Positions 17,312 to 25,731 are shown, counted from the first letter of the stretch. The stretch: 42,915 nucleotides of DNA from Sulfurimonas sp. (GCA_027013295.1 JALUXP010000099.1:1-42915); one strand, 5' to 3'. Program-made: numbers and translations. Notes: generated by a model from the sequence alone, not told the origin.

Positions 17312-18618
17312 TACACTATTACACCATACTCTTTTAATATATTTTTAACAGATAAAAAATCTTTTTGCATCACAACTATATGAAATTTATCTGCCTTTAA
17401 AATCTTCTCTTGTAATTTTTTGTTTGAAGCTAGTAGCCCTAAAATATCTTTGTTATTTTGGATTTTCATTAAAACTACAGATTTTGAGATAACTGTGATA
17501 CTCTCAGATCTTGCATCTAAAACTGCAAAAAAATGTTTCCAGTTTTGAGGAAGATTTTCCACTTTATTCGTAAAAGTCTCTTTCGTATGTTGATATGCTT
17601 GTTGCGTGTCTATACCTTTCATAAAAGATTTTATATCAATTTTATATTTATTATCATCAATTTTTTTGGCAATCTTTTCTAAATAAATCTCTGAAAGATT
17701 ATTGCTATTTTCTATTTTAAGTTCATAGTTGTAGTCATTAAGTAGCAGTTTATAGTCATCTTGATTTTTAAAAACACTATCAAATCCGAGTACATAATGA
17801 GCGAGCTCTGAAAGTTTGTAAAATTCTACATTTCCAAAATGTGTCCCTATTTCAGAGATACCTTGCAGTATCCTTAGATCCTCTTTATTGTATGCTTGAA
17901 ACTTTGTCATGCCTAAATCACATAAGCCTATTTGACACATAATTCCAAAAAAAGTTTTTAAAAAGTAGCGTACGACTACTTTTAGATGCTCTATTTTGTT
18001 GTATTGGATTCGATTTGAATTACCATAAAAAGCATAGCAATATTTATAGTTGTTGGTGATGTTTTTAAGAGTTTTCGCATCTAGCTTGATTTGATCTACT
18101 AAGTAGTCAATACTTATCCAAAGAGACTTATCTTGTTGTTTTATGAGCTGTACAATAACTTCTCTGAAATTTTTAACATTATCACCCCTTGCGATGGATG
18201 CACGAAAAAGAGCATTTCCTACCTCATGGTTATATTGTGCGTTAAGTATATTTTTAAAAATATCTTTTATTATATCTCCATCACTCTTTGTGATAAGTTT
18301 ATGCAACTTAGTTGTTGGTAAGAGTAGTTGTCCATTTTGCAAATACTTTTGTTCTACAAACATATTTATCAACCAAGTAAAATCATAACCCTCTGGCATC
18401 TGTTTTTCTAACAATCTTTGGCTTCGTACAGCAAGTGCTCTTTTTTGTGTTACTTTTAATTTTAAATCACTTGCTAGAGCATATAAAATTTTTGTGGTGG
18501 TAAGTATATCTTCTGCTTCAAATTCTTCTATCTTTTGTTCATACCTTTCATTGCTCAGGGTATATTTATCAACAACAATATCTTTAAGCTCTTTTGCTTG
18601 AGGTATTAAATGAGACAT
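17311..18618 (-). CDS. Unknown protein, second gene of the SNF2 cluster (435 aa)
   Basis: Function unknown. The soluble 435-residue protein starts 4 bp after the SNF2 helicase stop and is followed with a one-base overlap by the 595-residue protein, so all three are coupled. Its C-terminus (DILGLLASNKKLQEKILKAD, FHIVVMQKDFLSVKNILKEYG) is the same module as in its neighbour. The N-terminal 230 residues are helical, with a winged-helix-like run around WISIDYLVDQIKLDAKTLKNI, and do not resemble the neighbour. The constant link to a helicase suggests a subunit or loader acting on DNA; that is inference. Confidence 0.75.
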   Translation of the reverse strand: MSHLIPQAKELKDIVVDKYTLSNERYEQKIEEFEAEDILTTTKILYALASDLKLKVTQKRALAVRSQRLLEKQMPEGYDFTWLINMFVEQKYLQNGQLLLPTTKLHKLITKSDGDIIKDIFKNILNAQYNHEVGNALFRASIARGDNVKNFREVIVQLIKQQDKSLWISIDYLVDQIKLDAKTLKNITNNYKYCYAFYGNSNRIQYNKIEHLKVVVRYFLKTFFGIMCQIGLCDLGMTKFQAYNKEDLRILQGISEIGTHFGNVEFYKLSELAHYVLGFDSVFKNQDDYKLLLNDYNYELKIENSNNLSEIYLEKIAKKIDDNKYKIDIKSFMKGIDTQQAYQHTKETFTNKVENLPQNWKHFFAVLDARSESITVISKSVVLMKIQNNKDILGLLASNKKLQEKILKADKFHIVVMQKDFLSVKNILKEYGVIV

Positions 18619-18622
18619 GCCA

Positions 18623-21373
18623 TTATCCTAGTATATAATCTAAATCTGTAGTGCTGAGTTGTTTGAGCCCACCCTCATCCCCACTAATAACCATATCTGT
18701 CATATCTTGCTTTTGGGATTGGAGTTCTAAGATTTTTTCTTCAATAGTCCCTTTTGTAATCATTTTATAGGAAAAAACCTTATTTTTTTGTCCCATTCTG
18801 TGGGTTCTGTCCACCGCTTGATTTTCAGCTGACTTGTTCCACCACGGATCGAAGATAAAGACATAGTCTGCTTCAGTGAGGTTGAGTCCAACCCCTCCAA
18901 CTTTGAGTGTCATTAAAAATAATTTAATATTTTTATCGTTTTGAAATTTATCTACTAACTCTTGACGATTTCTTGTGCTTCCTGTCATAAGCAGATGCTC
19001 GTATCCAAGTGCATTTGCTTTTTCACTAATAAGATCAAGCGAACCTAAAAAGTTAGCAAATATCAACACTTTATGGTTGTTGAGGACTATATCTTCTAAC
19101 ATTTCAAAGAGGTTTTCTATCTTAGAGGAGATGATCTTGTTTTCACTTTTAAGCTCTGGTGCAGAAGCGATCTGACGCAGATCATTAAATGCTTGGAGGA
19201 TAAGAAATTTTGATTTTTCAATGCCGTTAGCACCTATTTGTTGATCTAAAAGTTGCTTATAATACTCTCTTTTTTGATTATAAAACTTTTTATGTGCTTC
19301 ATCCATCTCGACATAAACAACTTGTTCTTGTTTTGCTGGAAGATCTTTGAGTACATCCTTTTTGAGACGACGCAGTAAAAATGGTGATATTTTTGCTTTG
19401 AGTATCTTTGCGACCTCCTCGTTTGCATCTGCTTGAATTGGAACTGCATAGTCCCTTTTAAAGTCTGCAATCGTAGCAAATAGACCAGCATTTATAAATC
19501 GAAAAAGTGAGTAGAGTTCAAAAAGTGAGTTCTCAATAGGTGTACCACTGAGTGCAAATTTATGTTTAGCTTCAAGGAGCATAACTGCTCTTGATATCTT
19601 AGAGTCTACATTTTTTATATTTTGTGATTCATCTAAAATGATAGTATCAAACTTTATCCCCTTAAGCTTTTCTATATCGTTTCTCACAAGTGCATATGTG
19701 GTTAAAATAATATTGTATTTTTTAAAAACTTTGCTATCTCTTGATGCACCATAATAAGTATGAAATGATAAATTTGGATTAAAATTATCTAACTCATTTT
19801 TCCAGTTGTTGAGAAGTGACCTAGGCATCACTACTAGGGATGGTGTTTTACTTTTAGGGTAGATATAAGAAAGCAAAGAGATGGTTTGGAGTGTTTTACC
19901 AAGTCCCATATCATCGGCTAAACAGCCACCAAAATTATTGTCATAAAGATATTTCAACCATCTGACACCATCTTTTTGATAATCACGCATCGTTACATTT
20001 TGTAGTTTTGGCATTCTTGTTTTGGATGCTTTTAACTTGTTGAAGCCATTATAAAATTCTTTTGAATCTTTAAAAACTTTTTGCTCTTTTTGGTGGATAA
20101 GATCTTCAATCTCTGGTAAATCAAAAAAAGAAATCTTAATCTTTTTTCCATCTTTTTTAAAAATGCGTTCTAGTCTTGAGATATATGATTTATCTACTAT
20201 AGCTTTTTCCCCATTGCTTAGTGGGATATAGGCATTTTTTTTGTAGAGGTTTATCATATCAAAGAGATTAAAACTCTCTTCACCAATATTTACAGTTACA
20301 TCCCCACTATCAAGAAAATCTATCTTCTCCTTAAAAGAGACATTGAGAGTTGGTTTTGTGGTGTTGTATTTGTATGATTTTAACTTTTCACTTCCAAAAA
20401 GTTCTGCTTTAGTGAGGATGGATTGGAGATTTTTGAGGATAAACTCACGACTTAAATCCTCTTCAATCACAAAGAGACCATCTTCCTCGCTAAAACTCAC
20501 TGTTTTCATCGCTCTTTTTAAAGAGTTAAGTTTACTAAAGATAGTCCCGTAGATCTCAAAAACATCACTAAAATCACATTCATAGATGGAGATAGTTGAT
20601 TCCATCTCATTGATGAGGACAATTTTAGAGATATTGAAATTATTAAAAAACTCAGGTGAGAGATTGCCTACAGTTGCTGATGTTCGCAGGACAAGCTCAT
20701 TATCGGCAGTTATCTTTTCAAATATGACAGCAGGTTTTATAAGCCTTTTTTCATCTTTAAATTCTATGAGATAATTTTCATATTTTATATCGATATTTTC
20801 AAAGTAAGTGACTAAAATGGTTAATAGCTCTTCTAGCTTATCTTCAGTGATAACAGTATCAAAACTTTTGAGTTTTTCAAAATTGTCACCGACATTGTGA
20901 ATCTGTTGTATCTCATCTTGCGCTAACACATAGTTGGGTGTTAAGAACTGAAACTCATCTTGCCCCATAACTTGAGGAAATACCAGTAGTTTGTCCTCTT
21001 TTTTTATAACTTTTAATACAACTGAGGTTACTGTTGAACCAAAAGTTATGGGTGTATTGTTTTTATCTACAAGTTTGTTGTATTGTCTTAAAAGCTCTAA
21101 AAGCCGAGGATATTTTTTTAGATAAAGGTTTGAGCCTTCATTCTCCCAGTTTATTTGAAAGAACTCTTCCTCTTTGCTTTGCTGAATTGATTGTAAAATC
21201 TCTCTTTCAAGACCATTATAAACTCTAAAATCTATATCTTTGAGGGCTTTCATTTTAGCATCACAAACTTCTATGTATGCACCATGCTCATCAAACTTTA
21301 AAATATACCGTAAGGAACTCTTCTCTTTTGCTCTTGTTAAGAAACTTTTGTTTTGTTTAAATATATCTAACAT
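18623..21373 (-). CDS. SNF2-family DNA-dependent ATPase/helicase
   Basis: Predicted double-strand DNA translocase. The first 440 residues form a helicase-associated region of unknown role. The SNF2 core follows: LADDMGLGKTLQTISLL (Walker A, about residue 486), ILTTYALVRND, TIILDESQNIKN (Walker B, DESQ instead of DEAH/DEAQ), ALSGTPIENSLFELYSLF, LLRRLKKDVLKDLP, and in the second lobe LMTLKVGGVGLNLTEADYVFIFDPWWN and AENQAVDRTHRMGQ with the arginine finger. The length is 916. No nuclease, methyltransferase or SWIM zinc motif (no CxC...CxH) is seen. It leads the three-gene minus-strand unit with two unknown proteins that share a C-terminal domain. Confidence 0.93.
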   Translation of the reverse strand: MLDIFKQNKSFLTRAKEKSSLRYILKFDEHGAYIEVCDAKMKALKDIDFRVYNGLEREILQSIQQSKEEEFFQINWENEGSNLYLKKYPRLLELLRQYNKLVDKNNTPITFGSTVTSVVLKVIKKEDKLLVFPQVMGQDEFQFLTPNYVLAQDEIQQIHNVGDNFEKLKSFDTVITEDKLEELLTILVTYFENIDIKYENYLIEFKDEKRLIKPAVIFEKITADNELVLRTSATVGNLSPEFFNNFNISKIVLINEMESTISIYECDFSDVFEIYGTIFSKLNSLKRAMKTVSFSEEDGLFVIEEDLSREFILKNLQSILTKAELFGSEKLKSYKYNTTKPTLNVSFKEKIDFLDSGDVTVNIGEESFNLFDMINLYKKNAYIPLSNGEKAIVDKSYISRLERIFKKDGKKIKISFFDLPEIEDLIHQKEQKVFKDSKEFYNGFNKLKASKTRMPKLQNVTMRDYQKDGVRWLKYLYDNNFGGCLADDMGLGKTLQTISLLSYIYPKSKTPSLVVMPRSLLNNWKNELDNFNPNLSFHTYYGASRDSKVFKKYNIILTTYALVRNDIEKLKGIKFDTIILDESQNIKNVDSKISRAVMLLEAKHKFALSGTPIENSLFELYSLFRFINAGLFATIADFKRDYAVPIQADANEEVAKILKAKISPFLLRRLKKDVLKDLPAKQEQVVYVEMDEAHKKFYNQKREYYKQLLDQQIGANGIEKSKFLILQAFNDLRQIASAPELKSENKIISSKIENLFEMLEDIVLNNHKVLIFANFLGSLDLISEKANALGYEHLLMTGSTRNRQELVDKFQNDKNIKLFLMTLKVGGVGLNLTEADYVFIFDPWWNKSAENQAVDRTHRMGQKNKVFSYKMITKGTIEEKILELQSQKQDMTDMVISGDEGGLKQLSTTDLDYILG

Positions 21374-21443
21374 GCATAATCACTTTTATAATATTTGGCA
21401 ATTTTAACTAAATATATCTTAATTTTAAACTTTTTAAGAGTTT

Positions 21444-21533
21444 TTGAAATTATTATCAGTTTAAGGAAAAGATCAATTATATATTGATATGATTTCGATA
21501 ACAAATATCATTATATGAATTAAGCTTGAAAAA
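21444..21533 (+). promoter_or_regulatory. 90-bp regulatory block A (direct repeat of 23111-23200)
   Basis: Identical to 23111-23200 at 85 of 90 positions by hand count. It contains the dyad ATGAT-N13-ATCAT at about 21489-21511 and a Fur-like A+T-rich stretch. It ends with a TTG codon (21526) equivalent to the start of the downstream porin, but here that frame stops after 15 codons, before the true ATG at 21582. It probably holds promoter and operator of the OprD-like gene; the regulator is unknown. Confidence 0.6.
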
Positions 21534-21581
21534 GCTTATTTCTATTTTTGTAGAGGCACTCAACGCAAAGTAAAGTAACAA

Positions 21582-22799
21582 ATGATAAAAATAGTAAAAC
21601 TTAGTTTAGTAACGGCAATAACTTTAGCTTCAACGGTATATGCATCTTCATCAGGGAAAGATATTCCATCTATCAGAGAAAAAACAGAAGCTATTAAAGC
21701 ACCATTAACTAAAAAGTCCAATGTAGTTAATAGTCTTAAGAGTATGTTTGAAGAAGCAAAGGGAAGTGGAAATATCCGTTCAATGTATTCAGGATACAAT
21801 AACGACAATGCAAAAAACACTTATGCAACAGCAATTGGCGGTCAGCTTAAATACAAACTAGCAAAATATAAAGGCTTCAATGCTGGTGTTGCTTTTACAA
21901 CTGCAAATGATGTGAATTTTGCAACTGGAGATAAAGATGATGGAAAAAGAAACGATGCTCTTGCAAGTACAAAAGGTTCTTACACAGAAGCAACTGAGGC
22001 TTACATAAACTATGAATTTCAAGGATTAAATCTCCGTGTAGGTCGTCAACTTATAGATACTCCTTTAGCCGATAGCGATGATATTAGAGTGACTCCAGAT
22101 ACATTTGAAGCATACATAGCAACTTATGAAACAGATGGTTTTTTTCTTATGGCGGGTCATCTCAACCAATGGCAAGGCTACGATGCAGGTTTAGATGACC
22201 ATTGGGTAAAAACTGGTAAAGATGGTGTAAATTTTGGTGGAGTTACTTATGCTAATGATTTTGTGAAGACAAGTGCATGGTACTACAATATTACAGGTTC
22301 GGATAATGGTAACAATGCTATTTATATTGATGCAATAGGAAATTATACTTTTAGTGATGTAGAACTTCATGCAGGAGTACAATATCTCAATGAAAGTGAA
22401 GTTGATAACAGTGGCGTTAAAGCAAGTATCTATGGTGCTTTGGCAGAAGTGGCAACGCTCTATACAAATATGGACAATATGATTCTTGATAATATTACAG
22501 AGGATAGAGATGCACAAACAATAGTTTCTGGAATCTCTTATGAACTTGGTGCTACCACTCTCTTATATGCTTATGGAGATTTTCAAGGAGACGCAAATAG
22601 TGCAGGTGTTAAAGCACATATAGCAGAACAAAATATAGCTGCTAAATACTCTTTTAGTGATGATTTATCAGTAAATGCTATCTATATCATCGATGATAAT
22701 AAAGATGATACAACAAGTAGATGTTTTAATGATAAAAACTTGATGGTTTTTGTTTATAAGTGCTTCTCCATAAATAACCCCAACTTCAGCAATAAGTAA
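21582..22799 (+). CDS. OprD-family outer-membrane porin with its C-terminus altered by an inserted element
   Basis: Beta-barrel channel for small solutes. The signal peptide (VKLSLVTAITLASTVYA) is followed by OprD-type motifs: SGNIRSMYSGY, TAIGGQLKYKLAKYKGFNAGVAFTT, LRVGRQLIDTPLADSDDIRVTP and GHLNQWQGYDAG. Residues 1-391 look native. After NLMVFVY the frame runs into the element and ends with 14 foreign residues (KCFSINNPNFSNK and stop). Removing the element and one TA restores a frame ending VYITFAG and stop, which carries the last strand and terminal aromatic signal. The current product lacks that BamA recognition end and may fold poorly, so the gene may be on the way to a pseudogene. Start: ATG without strong ribosome binding site. 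Confidence 0.85.
   Translation: MIKIVKLSLVTAITLASTVYASSSGKDIPSIREKTEAIKAPLTKKSNVVNSLKSMFEEAKGSGNIRSMYSGYNNDNAKNTYATAIGGQLKYKLAKYKGFNAGVAFTTANDVNFATGDKDDGKRNDALASTKGSYTEATEAYINYEFQGLNLRVGRQLIDTPLADSDDIRVTPDTFEAYIATYETDGFFLMAGHLNQWQGYDAGLDDHWVKTGKDGVNFGGVTYANDFVKTSAWYYNITGSDNGNNAIYIDAIGNYTFSDVELHAGVQYLNESEVDNSGVKASIYGALAEVATLYTNMDNMILDNITEDRDAQTIVSGISYELGATTLLYAYGDFQGDANSAGVKAHIAEQNIAAKYSFSDDLSVNAIYIIDDNKDDTTSRCFNDKNLMVFVYKCFSINNPNFSNK
22754..22789 (+). repeat. Left terminal inverted repeat (36 bp including flanking TTATAA)
   Basis: Exact reverse complement of 22993-23028. The element proper probably begins at 22759 (AGTGCTTCTCC), with TA at 22757-22758 as target duplication. Confidence 0.85.
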
Positions 22800-22887
22800 A
22801 TAGCTCTAGTGCTAGGCAGATTTTTGAAGGACTAGCCGTAGCTAATTCAATAAAATCTAACGACGCAATAGGGCTATTTACTTATTG
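22790..22887. repeat. Internal stem-loop 1 of the element
   Basis: Arms 22790-22807 (CAATAAGTAAATAGCTCT) and 22870-22887 pair at 17 of 18 positions and enclose 62 bases. The loop holds a smaller hairpin around GTAGC/GCTA-type arms. The stem also occurs in the copy at 1-124. Confidence 0.75.
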
Positions 22888-22895
22888 CCCGAAGG

Positions 22896-22993
22896 GAGAT
22901 TTAAAAAGAGGGCTACTGCTTCGTTAAAAGGCATTGAAGCTACTAGTAGCTCCTGCAACCTTTCGCCTTGCATTAGCCCTCTTTTTAAACCTC
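22896..22993. repeat. Internal stem-loop 2 of the element
   Basis: Arms 22896-22914 and 22975-22993 pair at 18 of 19 positions (core TTAAAAAGAGGGCT with AGCCCTCTTTTTAA). The 60-base loop contains the perfect palindrome AGCTACTAGTAGCT. Confidence 0.75.
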
Positions 22994-23028
22994 TGAAGTT
23001 GGGGTTATTTATGGAGAAGCACTTATAA
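22993..23028 (-). repeat. Right terminal inverted repeat (36 bp including flanking TTATAA)
   Basis: Exact reverse complement of 22754-22789. The element proper probably ends at 23023, with TA at 23024-23025. The remaining spacer to 23110 holds the old porin end and nothing else recognisable. Confidence 0.85.
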
Positions 23029-23110
23029 CTTTTGCGGGGTAGCTAAGTGTATATGTGCCTCTGTAAACAGTCTTAAAAGTTGATTTGATTCTTCCTCTTT
23101 TTCATAATTC

Positions 23111-23200
23111 TTGAAATTATTATTAGTTTAAGGAAAATTTCAATTATATATTGATATGATTTCGATAACAAATATCATTATAGGAATTAAACTTGAAAAA
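23111..23200 (+). promoter_or_regulatory. 90-bp regulatory block B (direct repeat of 21444-21533)
   Basis: Second copy of the block, with 5 differences. Here it leads straight into the TTG start of the second porin, with AGGAAT as ribosome binding site. It carries the same dyad ATGAT-N13-ATCAT (23156-23178). The repeat implies that both porins answer to the same regulator. Confidence 0.6.
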
Positions 23201-24512
23201 AACAATACTATCATTGAGTGCTATGGCACTATTATCTTCGACAGCTTTTGCAAATACAAATAGTGAAATAGCAGAGCTTAAAGAGAAGTTGGCAGATATA
23301 GAGTCCAATCAACAGGTTTTGATTGATGAAACCTCCTCTCTTAAAACAGGTTTTGATACCGTAGATATTAGCTTTTCTCACAATGGTATGGGTCCAGCAG
23401 CATCAAAGGTCTATAGCTCAAAAACGCCACTTTCTATCGGTGGTTATGGCGACATCTATGTAAAATCACCAGATAAAGGTCAAGGGAAAGCAAAAGCAGA
23501 TGTAAATCATTTTGTTGCATATGTTGGATATAAATTTTCTGACAGCATCATACTTAATACAGAGTTAGAGTTTGAACATGGTGGCTCAAATGCTGAGGCC
23601 GCAGCTAATGGTGGTGGTAAAAATAATGCAGCCGCTGAGGGTTACGCGATAGCTGAGTTTATGTATCTTGACTTTTTGATAGACAAAACTTTCAATGTCG
23701 AAATTGGTAAAACTCTTATCCCAATGGGACTGATTAACCTTAGACATGAACCTGTACTTTTTAATACGATTCACAAACCATTGGTGGAACTCTTTATTAT
23801 CCCTAGTACATGGTCAGCAACAGGTGTCAATAGTTATGGAAGTTTTGATGATATAGGCATCTCATATAATGCAGGTATTACCCAAGCACTAGAGCTCAAT
23901 AATGCTGACAATGGCACATCATCACAGATAGAAAATAGTGTAGCAAGTCCTACTGGTAAGACCAATATAGTGAAAGTAGCTTTTGTTGGTCGCCTTGACT
24001 ATACTGGTGTAAATGGTTTGCTTGCTGGAGCATCAATCTATTATGGTGATGCTACGCAGGGGAGTGTTCGCGGTTCTTCTGCGTTGATATATGATATCCA
24101 TGCAGTATATCAACTTTCAGGATTTAAACTCAAAGCACTCTATAGTGCATCCTCTATTTCAAATGCTGAGAATATTGCATCTAAGATAGATTCTAATCCA
24201 AACTCTTCCATGAAAAGTTCTAATGGTTATTATGTAAATATAGAGTATGATGTATTGGCAAGTTTTGAAACAACTCAAAAATTTCCACTCTTTATCCAAT
24301 ACGATCATCTCAATCCAGCTGCTACTGTTGTAGATAAATTTGGTGTAACCACAGGCTCAAACATTGGTGAGACGACAACGACAACTTTTGGTGTTAACTA
24401 CTTCCCACAAGAGCAAGTTACCTTTAAATTAGATTATGCAATGACAAACTTTGCTACTGCTAGTAAAATTGACTACAACACTTTAAGTGTAGCTCTTGGT
24501 TTTTTATTTTAA
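23193..24512 (+). CDS. Outer-membrane porin with N-terminal coiled coil
   Basis: Beta-barrel channel. The start is TTG within regulatory block B. Residues 1-20 form a signal peptide (LSLSAMALLSSTAFA). Then comes a short coiled coil (SEIAELKEKLADIESNQQVL), typical of porins anchored to peptidoglycan, and alternating beta strands up to the terminal SVALGFLF, which ends in Phe as BamA substrates do. The layout resembles porins of the phosphate-selective O/P group, but the substrate cannot be told. The peroxidase lipoprotein gene follows after 17 bp, so the two are probably co-transcribed. Confidence 0.85.
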   Translation: MKKTILSLSAMALLSSTAFANTNSEIAELKEKLADIESNQQVLIDETSSLKTGFDTVDISFSHNGMGPAASKVYSSKTPLSIGGYGDIYVKSPDKGQGKAKADVNHFVAYVGYKFSDSIILNTELEFEHGGSNAEAAANGGGKNNAAAEGYAIAEFMYLDFLIDKTFNVEIGKTLIPMGLINLRHEPVLFNTIHKPLVELFIIPSTWSATGVNSYGSFDDIGISYNAGITQALELNNADNGTSSQIENSVASPTGKTNIVKVAFVGRLDYTGVNGLLAGASIYYGDATQGSVRGSSALIYDIHAVYQLSGFKLKALYSASSISNAENIASKIDSNPNSSMKSSNGYYVNIEYDVLASFETTQKFPLFIQYDHLNPAATVVDKFGVTTGSNIGETTTTTFGVNYFPQEQVTFKLDYAMTNFATASKIDYNTLSVALGFLF

Positions 24513-24529
24513 CAATGGAGGAAAAAATA

Positions 24530-25672
24530 ATGAGACACAATACAATAAAAATAATAGCTTCATCCTTGCTAGCTTTTACACTCTTTAGCGGATGCAATGG
24601 GGATTCAGTTGCAGATGCAAACAATGCAAAAGCGAAACTTGGAAAAGCACTCTTTTTAGATAAAAATCTTTCATATAATGGAACAATGGCGTGTGCAACT
24701 TGTCATGATCTCAACCATGCCATGGTGGATTCACGAACTGCTTCATTTAATAATGGTGCTTCAACAGGAGCTGATGGTACATCTATCAGCAATAGAAATG
24801 CACCAACAGCAGCGTATGCAGCATTTTCTCCAGACTTTGGGGTAGATGAGGAGGGAGAATATATAGGTGGAGAGTTCCTCGATGGAAGAGCCAAAGATCT
24901 TAAAGCACAGGCAAAACAACCTTTAACAAATCCAGTCGAGATGAACAGTTCGATAAAGGGTGTTGTCAGTGCTGTAAAAGCAGATACTACACTAAATGCT
25001 CAAATGAAAACTATCTATGGTGTAGAAATTTTTGATGATAATAACCGTGCTTATGATGCAATAGCAGATAGTATTGCTACATTTGAAGAGACAGTTGAGT
25101 TTGCACCTTTTGATTCTAAGTTTGACCGTTGGAATGAGGGGAGTTATACTTTTACCCCGCAAGAAGCTGAGGGTAAAAAGTTGTTTGAGGGTCAAGGTCA
25201 GGGTAGAGGCGAAGGTAGGGCCAGATGTATAGTATGTCATCCTATCAATGAATACCATCCAACTTTTACAGATTACTCTTATGATAATCTTGGAGTTCCT
25301 GTCAATACTGTATTACACGGGGTTAATGGAGTTACAGCAGTTGATAATGGACTTGGTGGTCGTAAGGATATAAATAACGGATTGCTCTATGGTGCTTTTA
25401 AAGTGGCAACACTGCGTAATATCGCTGTAACGGGACCATATATGCATAATGGGATATTTAAGAAGTTAAAAACAGTAGTACATTTTTATAATACCCGAGA
25501 TACAGGTGGCATCAATCCTGAGACAAATGCAACTTGGGGAGCTCCTGAAGTTCCTCTAACTGTCAATCATACAGAACTTGGGAATTTAGGTTTGAGTGAT
25601 GCACAAGAAGATGCTATCGTGGCTTTTCTCAAAACATTGACAGATAAAAAATTTGAGCACCTTATCCCTTAA
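24530..25672 (+). CDS. Di-heme cytochrome c peroxidase/MauG-family lipoprotein
   Basis: Predicted periplasmic di-heme enzyme that reduces hydrogen peroxide or oxidises a partner. The ATG at 24530 is preferred because GGAGG lies 7 bases upstream; the in-frame ATG at 24515 contains that site. The lipoprotein signal ends in LFSGC (Cys22). Heme-binding motifs are CATCH (residues 55-59) and CIVCH (about 233-237). FLDGRAKDLKAQAKQPLTNPVEM and TLRNIAVTGPYMHNGIFKKL are standard for the family. The length of 380 is slightly above the usual, with Gly-rich and Asn-rich insertions. It is downstream of a porin, and the palindrome at its stop probably ends the unit. Confidence 0.92.
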   Translation: MRHNTIKIIASSLLAFTLFSGCNGDSVADANNAKAKLGKALFLDKNLSYNGTMACATCHDLNHAMVDSRTASFNNGASTGADGTSISNRNAPTAAYAAFSPDFGVDEEGEYIGGEFLDGRAKDLKAQAKQPLTNPVEMNSSIKGVVSAVKADTTLNAQMKTIYGVEIFDDNNRAYDAIADSIATFEETVEFAPFDSKFDRWNEGSYTFTPQEAEGKKLFEGQGQGRGEGRARCIVCHPINEYHPTFTDYSYDNLGVPVNTVLHGVNGVTAVDNGLGGRKDINNGLLYGAFKVATLRNIAVTGPYMHNGIFKKLKTVVHFYNTRDTGGINPETNATWGAPEVPLTVNHTELGNLGLSDAQEDAIVAFLKTLTDKKFEHLIP

Positions 25673-25702
25673 CACAAGAGCACTTTAAAGTGCTCTTGTG
25701 TT
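25671..25702. terminator. 32-bp perfect palindrome after the peroxidase gene
   Basis: AACACAAGAGCACTTT followed by its exact reverse complement, overlapping the stop codon. There is no T tract behind it on the plus strand, and a TATAAT (25702-25707) follows at once, possibly the -10 of the FMN-binding gene, so it could be a terminator, an operator or both. Confidence 0.5.
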
Positions 25703-25731
25703 ATAATGCCAAAAACTAAGGATTATGTTCT

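Larger units (their letters stand above)
22759..23023. mobile_element. Complete 265-bp non-autonomous inverted-repeat element (MITE-like)
   Basis: It is bounded by long perfect inverted repeats (AGTGCTTCTCC... and ...GGAGAAGCACT) and flanked by TA on both sides. It contains no reading frame that could be a transposase. Inside are two stem-loops, 22790-22887 and 22896-22993, whose loops are diverged inverted copies of each other (about 69% over 59 aligned columns by hand). The first half recurs, identical, in opposite orientation at 1-124. TA duplication is the habit of IS630/Tc1-mariner transposases, so such an enzyme elsewhere in the genome may mobilise it; this is inference. It lies within the end of the OprD-like gene. 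Confidence 0.8.

Noticed and set aside
15524-21373. DISARM or Druantia type defence locus
   Set aside because: There is a SNF2 ATPase, but no DUF1998, methyltransferase or phospholipase-D-like gene is present; kept only as an open three-gene cluster.
22759-23023. Integron attC site or attachment site
   Set aside because: The stem-loops lack paired attC core sites (RYYYAAC/GTTRRRY) and there is no integrase or cassette array nearby; terminal repeats with flanking TA fit a transposable element better.
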